Source: Owenia fusiformis
Taxonomy: Eukaryota > Annelida > Polychaeta > Sabellida > Oweniidae
Assembly (NCBI GenBank): GCA_903813345.2
Contig: CAIIXF020000460.1
Span: 1-11,000 of the forward strand
DNA: 11,000 bases
Direction of reading: 5' to 3'
The translations under genes were made by a program, and so were the position numbers. The notes below the pieces were generated by a model. The model was not told the DNA's origin. It ran no database searches and saw nothing but the letters and a program-made list of their open reading frames with translations. This document shows positions 1 through 6,995 of this stretch, in pieces; the stretch's first letter is position 1; each line of letters opens with the position of its first letter.

Positions 1-1085
1 CCCACTTCCCTTGTCTCATAACATTCTTTTTTCTTTACATTGGGTAGTGGTCTTGGTTCTAAGGTTGCACTCGGATCTTGTTTTTCCAAGGCAATCTTAG
101 GGAATACATCCGGCCCTAACTTTGATTCCTGGAAGAGTTTCTCAAGATCAAGTAGTACATTTTCTTCTGTCATAGTTAGTTTTGTCTTGGGCTTTAATAC
201 CCAGTTGTCCACTTCCCCTAGGTAAGATTTTAATTTCTCGAAGTGGACCACTTTCATCTTTGATTTTGGAGATTTTTGTATCCGGAAGACCACATCACTT
301 AGAACTTTAGTGACAAAGTATGGTCCTGCCCACTTGTTTCTGACTTTCATTTTCTGCCCTGATCTCCTTGGTGGGGGAACTTCATTAAGAAACCAAACTG
401 GGTCTCCCTCTTTGAAGGCACCATCACTGGTCCTTTTGTCATATTGTCACTTCTGTCGTTCGACATTCTTGCCTGTGGTTTCACGAACTTGTTCTATGGT
501 GTCTTGGATCTCATCTCGGAGATCACTGACAAATTCTGTTTCATCTTCCCCTGGCTCAGGTGGTTCCAACCTGAGGGAAAGAGGTATCTCCACCTCATGT
601 CCCAACATGAGTACGTTTGGTGTTACTCCAGTTGTATCATGCAGAGTTGCTCTATATGCCATATTAACAAAGGGAATTTTTAGATCCCAATCAGCCTGGT
701 CAGAACGGATGATCTTAGTGAGAGTCTGAACTAGGGTCTTATTGAATCTTTCCACTATGCCATCCGAAGCTGCATGATATGGGGTCGTCCTGGTCTTATC
801 AATGTTCATTAATTTGCAAATATGGGCCATGACTTTTGATTCAAACTCTCGACCTTGGTCACTGTGAAGGCTATGTGGTACTCCAAATCTACTTAACAAT
901 TCAGAGACCAATATTGTTCCCACTGTCTCCGCTGTGTGGTCTGCAATGGGCCATGCCTCTGTCCATTTGGTGTAGTAATCACCAGCTACCAATACATACT
1001 TTTTGCCTCTTATGGTTTCCATGAGTGGCCCCAGTATGTCAATGGCTATTTGTTCCATGGGAGCCCCTACTACATACTGTTGTAA
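1..1085 (-). pseudogene. Ty3/gypsy retrotransposon integrase fragment (3' part of pol), one in-frame stop, truncated at both ends
   Basis: Integrase of an LTR retrotransposon, the enzyme that joins element cDNA to chromosomal DNA. Read leftwards from 1151, the frame gives 234 residues to a TGA at 447-449, then stays open in the same frame for about 148 more codons to the window edge. Homology starts near residue 23 (LQQYVVGAPME), so the first 20 or so residues come from the neighbouring LTR and are not integrase. The catalytic core is visible: Asp38 in IAIDILGP, Asp98 in HSDQGREF and Glu134 in GIVERFNK, giving the classic D,D-35-E spacing. TTPYH and the AYRATLHDTTG stretch are typical of the family. 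Beyond the stop the frame carries a GPY/F-type module (KWAGPYFV, about 312-336) and a HFEKLKSYLG stretch. The N-terminal zinc-binding HHCC domain is absent because the element is cut at about 1085. The stop sits where related proteins usually have a basic residue. Everything else in the frame is intact, so this looks like a fairly young but dead copy. Family assignment is secure; clade within Ty3/gypsy is not. Confidence 0.93.
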
Positions 1086-1352
1086 CTTGAGGATAAGCAA
1101 CATTGTTATCCTAGTTTCAATTCTAGTTGTATTGAGCAATAGTGTTATCATGATTGTATCTGCGCATCTGCAGAACTCAGATCTACTTCCTGAAGAAATA
1201 CAAGAAATGTCAATGTAAACGTTTTTGTGTTATCTATCATTTATTCGATGCATCCCTATATACAATCCAACAAGTGGCGACAAGAAATGTCAATGTAAAA
1301 GTTTTTGTGTTATCTATCATTTATTCGATGCATCCCTATATACAATCCAACA
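1078..1352 (+). mobile_element. 5' LTR of a plus-strand LTR retrotransposon, lengthened by an internal 80-bp duplication
   Basis: The segment begins TGTTG and ends CAACA, a 5-bp inverted repeat typical of LTR termini. Two bases after the end comes a primer binding site, which fixes the right boundary. Without the 80-bp duplication the LTR would be about 195 bp (1078-1272), a normal size for small Ty3/gypsy elements. It holds a TATA-like CTATATACA near the end of each duplicate copy and a near-palindrome at 1091-1111 (GGATAA...TTATCC). The left boundary is less certain: the first 8 bases also fit the end of the inverted integrase reading (Leu-Gln-Gln), so the LTR could begin anywhere from 1078 to about 1086. 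No second LTR is seen in the window. Confidence 0.65.
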
Positions 1353-1360
1353 AGTGGCGA
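1200..1360 (+). repeat. 80-bp tandem duplication (two copies) spanning the LTR end and the start of the primer binding site
   Basis: Copies at 1200-1279 and 1280-1359 differ at a single base (C at 1220, A at 1300). The unit runs from ACAAGAAATG to the first bases of the primer binding site (TGGCGAC), so the first copy contains only the start of the site and the second contains all of it. Near identity implies a recent event, or one kept homogeneous. Because the unit includes internal (non-LTR) bases, it is a tandem duplication of genomic DNA or a template jump during reverse transcription, not a normal LTR repeat. Confidence 0.95.
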
Positions 1361-1372
1361 CGAGGATGGGAT
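1355..1372 (+). other. Retrotransposon primer binding site, complementary to tRNA-Ser(GCT)
   Basis: TGGCGACGAGGATGGGAT begins 2 bases after the LTR end. Its reverse complement is ATCCCATCCTCGTCGCCA, which matches the acceptor and T-arm 3' end plus CCA of metazoan tRNA-Ser(GCT) as I remember it. This is where reverse transcription of minus-strand DNA would be primed. A truncated copy (TGGCGAC) sits at 1275-1281 in the duplicate. The position, length and TGG start are all as expected for LTR elements. The tRNA identity is from memory and not from a search. Confidence 0.8.
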
Positions 1373-1453
1373 AGAAGCATTTTCCTACATGTTAGATACA
1401 TTATTGTGACTTTATTCTTCTGCACAAGACTGTATTTCGGAAACCAAAACGGC

Positions 1454-1615
1454 ATGGCTTTGATAGGCCAAATTGGAACTTTTGATTCTAAAATTGAATT
1501 GTGAGTTGTGAGTTGTGTTGAGGAAAATGAAATTGCCAAAATGTTAGTTAAGTCAGTTTGTCACGGTACATACAAATGCTTTTGTTTGATATTTCTTTCT
1601 ACATGTTCCAAATAG
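1454..1615 (+). pseudogene. Decayed 5' end of gag of the plus-strand LTR retrotransposon
   Basis: An ATG 81 bases after the primer binding site opens with MALIGQIGTFDSKIE, which resembles the start of many invertebrate Ty3/gypsy Gag proteins (MA.IG.LG.F.P..E.W). The frame then meets a TGA at 1502-1504, about where the family usually has Trp. In the same frame it continues with ENEIAKM and VCHGTYK, which recall the conserved N-x-I and VCG..TY segments of that Gag class. A TAG closes it at 1613-1615. Compared with the family, several codons seem to be missing between the stop and ENEI. The short (TTGTGAG)2 run sits at the break. Gag forms the virus-like particle that encloses element RNA; this remnant cannot make one. 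The start is well supported by position and sequence; the part after the stop is a weaker match. Confidence 0.6.
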
Positions 1616-2300
1616 TCTACAAAAACATGAATGAATTAAAAAGATCAAAATTAAAAGAACCAGAGAAAGTACTTGTAATATTTCAATACTAGATAAGTAA
1701 AAATATAGAGTTAAAGGTCCCCAAAGAAATCAAAAGTCTAGTAGAGCAAAATCTGGCAAGTATACAGAGCTACTATATACTGTGAAGTCTCAACAGAAAG
1801 TAAATTGGATGCACTACTGAATGCATGTAGTGACTTATTCACCTGTGCATTGTCAATATGCAAGATCATATTGGCTAGTAAATGGGGACATTTCTTTCAG
1901 TCCCTCAGGAACATGTCATTATGATCTTTCAGCAAATCAAATGTACAATCTGTTGATGTATTGGGTCTCTATCAAAGTTTATATATCGTTTTATCAAAGT
2001 GCATCATCAATATGAGAAAAATGCTGAACTTACAAAAAACGTTGGTTTCATAGTTGAGAATTTGTATAAAATTGACAAAATGTGACATAAATTGTTATTT
2101 TCCCGATAACTCCGGGGTTTGTGGCGATGTAGAATTCAAATGTCAATAAATTCGAAAATATAAAAGACATGTGCCTGAAAATCATGTCAGTTATTCCCCA
2201 AAGTGTGTTTAATAAGTGTACCAAATTTGAAGAAAAATCACCCATGCCTTATATCTCCCTCAAAAAATTCACATGAGTTCTGGGACACCCTGTACGTATA
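1616..2300. other. Non-coding stretch, no gene seen
   Basis: AT-rich sequence with no ORF of credible composition. The segment from about 2040 to 2295 has a different texture (ATAACTCCGGGG, ACCAAATTTGAAG, ending GGGACACCCTGTA). It resembles, from memory only, dispersed repeats of invertebrate genomes, and may be an old transposon fragment. Nothing else recognisable. Confidence 0.5.
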
Positions 2301-2305
2301 ATTAC

Positions 2306-2430
2306 TTCATGTTAAAATACTATATGTATTGCTTTTGGTAATTAATTGGTTGCATTCGCGAATACAAGATATAACTCCGCTTTTCTCCTGTTTCATGTTA
2401 AAATACTATATGTATTGCTTTTGGTAATTA
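2306..2430 (+). repeat. Exact 39-bp direct repeat, copies 86 bp apart
   Basis: Positions 2306-2344 and 2392-2430 are identical over 39 bases, from TTCATGTTAAAATAC to TTTTGGTAATTA. The 47 bp between them (2345-2391) include CGCGAATACAAG and ATAACTCCGC. The arrangement fits a recent local duplication of about 86 bp whose remainder has been lost, or a segment flanked by a long duplication. No transposon ends are evident. Confidence 0.95.
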
Positions 2431-2454
2431 GGTCAGTTGCTTACACATAATTAT

Positions 2455-2656
2455 CAATGTGCCAAGAGCGAGTAATGATGTTCCAATCAGCGCGTGTCAA
2501 GACTTTTGGCATGGTCTTTGCACTTGTTTGCATGGCGTGTGCCAAGAAGTGCATAGATGTGTAAAGAGTTGGATTCATCGCATGTCAAGAGGTGTAAATA
2601 ATTGGCACGTCTAGAAACTCGGCGTGAAAATACTAGTATCTAGACGTGTCAAGAAT
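2455..2656. repeat. Cluster of short GTGYCAAGA-like motifs with an inverted repeat
   Basis: GTGCCAAGA or GTGTCAAGA (or the shorter TGTCAAGA) occurs near 2459, 2494, 2538, 2583 and 2646, with a related GTGTAAAGA near 2559. Spacing is about 35-65 bp. The last part folds: CACGTCTAGA at 2606-2615 pairs exactly with TCTAGACGTG at 2639-2648 across a 23-base loop. Weaker pairing continues outward, where the left arm's AATTGG faces TCAAGAATT. The nature of the cluster is unknown; it could be a degenerate minisatellite or a transposon sub-terminal region. Confidence 0.6.
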
Positions 2657-3640
2657 TGGAATCCCATATTTCACGCAGTGTCTATGATAGTGACCTCACT
2701 ATACGGTACAAATGATACGATACAGCATGAATCATAAAACGCTAAACTACATTCAAATGTGTTACTTTTGGTGTCACTAAATAATTGTTCAAGGTCAAAT
2801 GTGCCAAGGTTCTTCATTTTAAATAAATCGTGTGATATTCTATACATCAAGATTGTTGCTTAGGCATGTTTGTATGCACAGACGCGTCGGTATATTAGGA
2901 TTTTTCACCAAAAGGGAGCATTCATGGAGCACCTTTTGCACATTTTGTTTTGGACCCTGCAATACAATACTTTATGCGCAATTTTATTCTTATCCTGAAT
3001 GTTCCACCTTGCTCTCATTTAACACGATCCAGCAAGCATTCAATTTTAAATTGAAACATTTTTGATTGGAAAACTCTCACTCAATGGTGATCCGAAAGCA
3101 ATAATTCATATTTGACCTGACATTAAACTTCTCTTCAGGTTTTTAACCAATCACATTTCAGGTAAGATTAAACGCGCATGCGCACAACATTGCTGATATC
3201 AATATGTCTTCTCTCGTTTAATGAATTGAATCTAACAATACAACTCATAGTGTGCTCACTGCTCAGGTACATATTGACAAGTAAGTTATAACTTCAGATC
3301 AAAATATTCGGCCATTTATTTGTTTTTGACCTGGATAATACTTTGAAAACTTGAAGTTGTGTACTTTTGAAAACCGATCGCTCAATCTCTCAATTGCCGC
3401 TAATGTTGTAAAACGTTGGCAATCAGCTGAATGTGTATATCTATGTTATTATAAGAAATAAATCGAATACATGAAAAAAAATCTAGCTAGCAATATCCCC
3501 AATTGTTGTCGAAGTGTCAAAGGATGTGTCTGGGTATATGCCCTTTAGGTCTCTCAGTCAAATGTGTGTGAAATATGGTTTTTATTACTGTCCTACTTAT
3601 ATTTGAAAAGTATATTTACCTTTTCACGAGTTTTGATGCA
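2657..3640. other. Non-coding stretch with one promoter-like motif pair
   Basis: No convincing coding region. A 77-codon open frame at 2832-3065 has no recognisable domain and poor composition for a protein. An AATAAA at about 3455 is followed by an A8 run near 3473, too little to call a retrocopy. The CCAAT/NRF-1 pair is listed separately. Confidence 0.5.
3146..3184. promoter_or_regulatory. CCAAT box plus NRF-1 palindrome, promoter-like
   Basis: ACCAATCA (3146-3153) contains a CCAAT box. Twenty bases downstream, CGCGCATGCGCA (3173-3184) is a perfect match to the NRF-1 consensus YGCGCAYGCGCR. In animals these two motifs commonly occur together in TATA-less promoters, and NRF-1 sites are nearly palindromic, so direction cannot be told. 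The GC-rich 12-mer stands out in a strongly AT-rich region. No exon or ORF can be tied to it on either strand, so it may be chance or a remnant. Confidence 0.3.
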
Positions 3641-3647
3641 TAATTAA

Positions 3648-3984
3648 CCCCCTGCTGAGAGTCAGAATAAGTATCTTAACAAAAAAAAATCATTATCATA
3701 GAAAAAAAATCACAGATGACAACATGTGTGACATACAAGGAAGAAATAACTTAAGACCCATGAAGAATTGAAAAGAAAATCATATTTTTGAAATATATTT
3801 AAGGATTAATTTTTTTTTCAAATTTTTGAATTTCCCGCCACTTTAATTTGAAGGGGGAAAAACAAGATGGTTGCCATTTGATGTAAGAAATATCAGAAAA
3901 AAGTTGCTTCACTTTTAGTTTTCACAATGAGCACAGTTTTCCGGTTTAGGTTTTTTGACTGATTCTGACTCTTCATCACCAGGG
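3648..3984. mobile_element. Possible MITE bounded by short imperfect inverted repeats
   Basis: AGAGTCAGAAT at 3658-3668 is exactly reversed as ATTCTGACTCT at 3962-3972. Similarity continues outward with a small gap: CCCTGCTGA on the left against the reverse complement of TCATCACCAGGG on the right, giving ends near 3648 and 3984. The interior is AT-rich with several poly-A runs and no ORF. No clear target-site duplication is visible, so this may be chance. If real, it is a short non-autonomous DNA transposon of unknown superfamily. Confidence 0.3.
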
Positions 3985-4435
3985 CCATATATAGAGATTA
4001 TAAAATTGAAACCAAAATGTTGTGCTCAGCATGAATTTGACTGAAATATGTGTAACATCACCAACACAATTTAAGTCTCAAAACAGGATGCTCAGTAACT
4101 TTGAGTGACTATAATCCCTTGATTACCCAGATAAACACCAATTCAAGTATCCAGAAATACCATTCAATTCCTATACAAAGTTAGTAATCAGTGTTTTGGA
4201 AGATATGTTTCAAACTTTGCATAGCACTTGGTAAAAAAGTAAAAATAATATAGAATAAAATGTTTAATATACTGCTAAATAAGATGCATTAAGAGAGAAT
4301 CGTAGAGAATATTTTTTCCTGTATAATAGGCAGTTATTTCTTTTATTATAACGGAAAAAAATATAAAACGTATTTTTAAGAATTATTTTTGATTTAATAA
4401 TATTATTCGTGTATTATTTAAAGGGAACAACATAT
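3985..4435. other. AT-rich non-coding stretch, no gene seen
   Basis: From about 4200 the sequence becomes very AT-rich with recurring AATAATATAGAATA-type words. Similar words recur to the right of the repeat array near 7230-7440. No ORF, RNA gene or element end was seen. Confidence 0.5.
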
Positions 4436-4491
4436 AATGCCAAATAATATAGAATAATATTCCTGTCAGGAGCAAATAATATGTTGGCATT
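4436..4491. repeat. Inverted repeat AATGCCAA / TTGGCATT at the left edge of the repeat array
   Basis: AATGCCAA at 4436-4443 pairs exactly with TTGGCATT at 4484-4491 across a 40-base AT-rich loop that contains a 10-base AATAATATAG word and CCTGTCAGG. It lies just outside the inverted terminal repeat near 4506. Confidence 0.6.
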
Positions 4492-4530
4492 TGCAATCAA
4501 AAACCTATTATACGCGGTTATTTTCGAGCC
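4472..4530 (+). repeat. Left inverted terminal repeat of a composite array element
   Basis: The core at 4506-4526 (starting TATTATACGCG) matches the reverse complement of 7215-7235 at 19 of 21 positions. Outward, 4473-4505 matches the reverse complement of the right flank at about 64% without gaps. The CGCG in both cores is notable in such AT-rich DNA. The two ends enclose about 2.7 kb containing all four copies of the 540-bp repeat, as expected if they were the ends of one element. Confidence 0.5.
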
Positions 4531-4531
4531 G

Positions 4532-5075
4532 TTAATCCCTAATTATTCAATTCCTATGAAATGAGTTTCATTCATACTGATAATTAATCTGTTTGTTAGG
4601 GTTAATGGATTAATCTCTACAGCTGATGGCTCTTAATTCCACAAAAATAATTTGCAAAATAAGTTTTTACATCCATATTTGATTGTATAATGTCCCTCAT
4701 GTTATAATTAACATTGTGTTAAATTTTTGATTCAATCAATTAATTCATTGTAAAGTTAATTTTTGAATTTTTAATTAATTTGTTTTCCTCACATTTTTAA
4801 TCCATTGTTTCTCTGTCACATTAAGTTTATAGCAAACAGCATTTACATCGATCCTCTCTTACACAGGTACAAACAACCACCTGTATTCACTTTGCCAACC
4901 GGAAAAACAGTCATGACAGGGAACTGTTCAATATTCAATAAACACATTACGCATTTTATACAAACCTGTAGCTAAGGACCCCCTCCCCGTGGCCAACAAT
5001 TCTGTCAAAATCATGTAGTTTTTCACCATTCACATACATGTATTGACATTCCAGAGCAATATAATAAGTCAAACT
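4532..5075 (+). repeat. 540-bp repeat, copy A1 (complete)
   Basis: Begins with TTAATCCCTAATTATTCAAT and runs to the start of the next copy, 544 bp. Landmarks shared with the other copies, in order: ATGAGTTT; GTTAATGGATTAAT; TTGATTGTATAATGTCCC; the hairpin TTAACA-TTG-TGTTAA (4708-4722); CCATTGTTTCTCTGTC; CTTACACAGG followed by ACAAACAACCACC; CATTACGCATTTTATAC; a C-rich run before GGCCAACAATTCTGTC; and ACATGTATTGAC near the end. No ORF. Unit type is unknown: a satellite-like tandem unit or part of a non-autonomous transposon. Confidence 0.9.
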
Positions 5076-5570
5076 TTAATCCCTAATTATTCAATTTCCA
5101 TGATTTGAGTTTTGTTCACACTGATAAATAATCTATTTGTTTGAGTTAATGGATTAATTTCCACAGCCAATGGTTCTAATTTCAACTGAAAAATAAATTG
5201 CAAATTAAGTTTTTCATATTTATTTGATTGTATAATGTCCCTTATGTTATGATTAACATTGTGTTAAAATTTGGATTTAATTGATTGACTCAACGGAAAG
5301 TTAATTTTTAATCAACGGGTTTCCTCACAATTTAACTCAATTGTTTTTCTGTCAAATTAAGTTTACAACAAACAACACTTAAAGCCCCCTCTTACACAGA
5401 CACAAACACCTTTAATCACTTCACAAACAACACAAAACATTTATGACACGAAACTGCTATATATCAATACATTACGAATTTGGTATAGGTCCATGGCCAG
5501 GGAGGGGGGGTCGTTGGGTTCAAGTAAACCCCCCCCCCCCCGTTGCCAAAATCCTACATTTTTTATCAAT
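5076..5570 (+). repeat. 540-bp repeat, copy A2 (end diverged)
   Basis: Directly follows A1 with no spacer and shares its landmarks through CATTACGAATTT (about 5470). After that it carries a G-rich run and a long C tract where A1 and A3 have a short C-rich run, then GTTGCC and a poorly matching end. Similarity fades by about 5570, short of the expected unit end near 5617. Confidence 0.85.
5500..5541. repeat. G-quadruplex-type run facing a C13 tract
   Basis: GGGAGGGGGGGTCGTTGGG (5500-5518) fits the G3N1-7 four-run pattern. It is followed 11 bases later by C13 (5529-5541), which is G-rich on the other strand. The two can also pair with each other as a hairpin: G7 at 5504-5510 with the C tract, and GGGTT at 5516-5520 with AACCC at 5527-5531. 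The other copies of the repeat have only short interrupted C runs here, so it is an expansion private to A2. Confidence 0.7.
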
Positions 5571-6159
5571 CTGAGCACTGTTAAGTGATTTCGGGCCAAA
5601 ATGATCAATTTTGACCCCTTGGTTTGTTTTGAAAATTGATCCCCTGGGCTAAAACTTATTCCGAGCCTGTATTATAGTGGATGTACATGTATTGCTCCGA
5701 TTTATTCTGGCAAATCGCTGATAATAAATAAGAAAGGTACATTAGGTTAACTGATACAAGTGGTGATAAGCCATGCTAAAACAAAATTAAAACGTGTATT
5801 CTCTCACATTTCACAATTCATGCGTTTTCTGTTATCCATATATCTGAGATATAAAATGAGGATATAAACAACATATTAGTCCATGATGTGATACATTTGT
5901 TTCTACTACAATTGGACCATTTTAATTAAAGCTGGTTTTAATTATTTTTTTGTTTTTCATTTCGAAATGTATATTCAGTATGTTTAGTTGTTTGATAATG
6001 AAAATAAAGTAGCGGGTACATTTTACATTTATTCCTAATGTTTCATCTGACACAGCGATGATTACGCTTTGAGCAAATTGGTGCATGGTAGAAGAAACTG
6101 ATGTAAATAACATGTTGACATACAGTACCTGTATGTCAGAGCAATATGATAAGTAAAAC
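5571..6159. other. Unrelated or highly diverged sequence between copies A2 and A3
   Basis: This stretch lacks the array landmarks apart from its last 40-50 bases (GACATACAG...CAGAGCAATATGATAAGT), which match the end of the unit. The distance from A2 start to A3 start is about 1085 bp, almost exactly two units, so the slot may be a replaced or extremely diverged monomer. It contains a 10-bp inverted repeat, GATCAATTTT (5603-5612) with AAAATTGATC (5632-5641). A 94-codon minus-strand open frame at 5922-6206 runs across the boundary into A3 and has no protein-like features. Confidence 0.5.
6116..6138. repeat. Perfect 10-bp hairpin with a 3-base loop
   Basis: TGACATACAG, loop TAC, CTGTATGTCA. It sits at the end of the A2-A3 intervening sequence, where the other copies read ACATGTATTGACATTCC without a perfect fold. 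It may be cruciform-prone or a remnant of an element end. Confidence 0.85.
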
Positions 6160-6700
6160 TTTAATCCCCAATTATTCAATTTCTTTAATATGAGTTTTGT
6201 TAACACTGAAAGCTAATCCGTTTGTTAGAGGCGATGGATTAATTTCCTACAGCCAACAGTTCTAAGTTCCACAAAAAATAATTTAAAAAACAAGTTTTTC
6301 ATATTTATTTGATTGTATAATGTCCCCTATGTTATGATTAACATTGTGTTTAAATTTGGATTAAATTGATTGACTCAATGGAAAGTTAATTTTTAATCAA
6401 TGGGTTTCCTCACATTTTTACTCCATTGTTTCTCTGCCATATAAAGTTAACAACAAACAACATTTAAGGGCCCCTCTTACACAGGCACAAACAACCACCC
6501 GTATTCACTCTGCCAACCACAAAAATTGTCTTGACACAGAACTGCTCAAATTTTAGCTAAAAACATTACGCATTTTATACAGGCCCGTACCTAACGAGTA
6601 ACGATCCCCTCCCCTTGGCCAACAGTTCTTTCAAAATCATGAAGACTCACCATTCACATACATGTACATGTATTGATGACAGAGCAATATAAGTAATACT
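6160..6700 (+). repeat. 540-bp repeat, copy A3 (complete)
   Basis: Begins TTTAATCCCCAATTATTCAA and carries the full landmark set in the same order and orientation as A1, ending ACATGTATTGATGACAGAGC before the next copy; 541 bp. It shares with A1 the CTTACACAGG...ACAACCACC segment and the C-rich run before TTGGCCAACAG, so it is nearer to A1 than A2 is in that part. The small hairpin is slightly altered here (TGTTTAA). Confidence 0.88.
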
Positions 6701-6995
6701 TTAATCTCTAAGTTTTTTCAATTTCTATGAAATGAGTTTTGTTCACTGATAACTAATCTGATTGTTAGAGTTAATCCGTTTGTTAGAGTGAATGGATTAA
6801 TATCTAGAACCAATTGTTTTATTTTCCACAAAAATAATAATTTGCAAATTAAGTTTTTCATATTTTTTAATTGTATAAATTCCTCTTTCTATGATTAACA
6901 TTGTGTTAACATTTGGATTGAATTGATTAACTCATTGGAAAGTGAATTATTTGATTTTTAATTGATGACTTTTTCACATTTTTACTCCATTGTTA
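6701..6995 (+). repeat. 540-bp repeat, copy A4 (truncated)
   Basis: Follows A3 with no spacer. It is recognisable through TTTTTACTCCATTGTTAACATT, then departs, so only about the first 295 bp remain. It contains a private short tandem duplication, TCTGATTGTTAGAGTTAA followed by TCCGTTTGTTAGAGTGAA (about 6756-6792). The hairpin reads TTAACA-TTG-TGTTAA, as in A1. Confidence 0.85.

Noticed and set aside
40-729. Plus-strand open frames over the first 730 bases
   Set aside because: Antisense shadows of the minus-strand integrase, which has clear catalytic motifs.
1821-2245. Open frames of 64-65 codons
   Set aside because: Length expected by chance, no similarity recognised.
2832-3065. 77-codon plus-strand open frame
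   Set aside because: No domain, no conserved motif, Cys/Phe/His-rich composition of chance AT-rich DNA, no supporting signals.
3121-3170. Micro-exon bounded by TTCTCTTCAG and TTTCAGGTAAGA splice-like signals
   Set aside because: Short splice-like words are common; no adjoining coding sequence supports an exon.
3440-3485. AATAAA followed by A8, possible retrocopy or LINE 3' end
   Set aside because: No upstream coding remnant, no target duplication, and the A run is short in AT-rich DNA.
5922-6206. 94-codon minus-strand open frame
   Set aside because: Crosses the boundary between unrelated sequence and repeat A3; composition dominated by Ile/Asn/Lys from AT-rich DNA; no motif.
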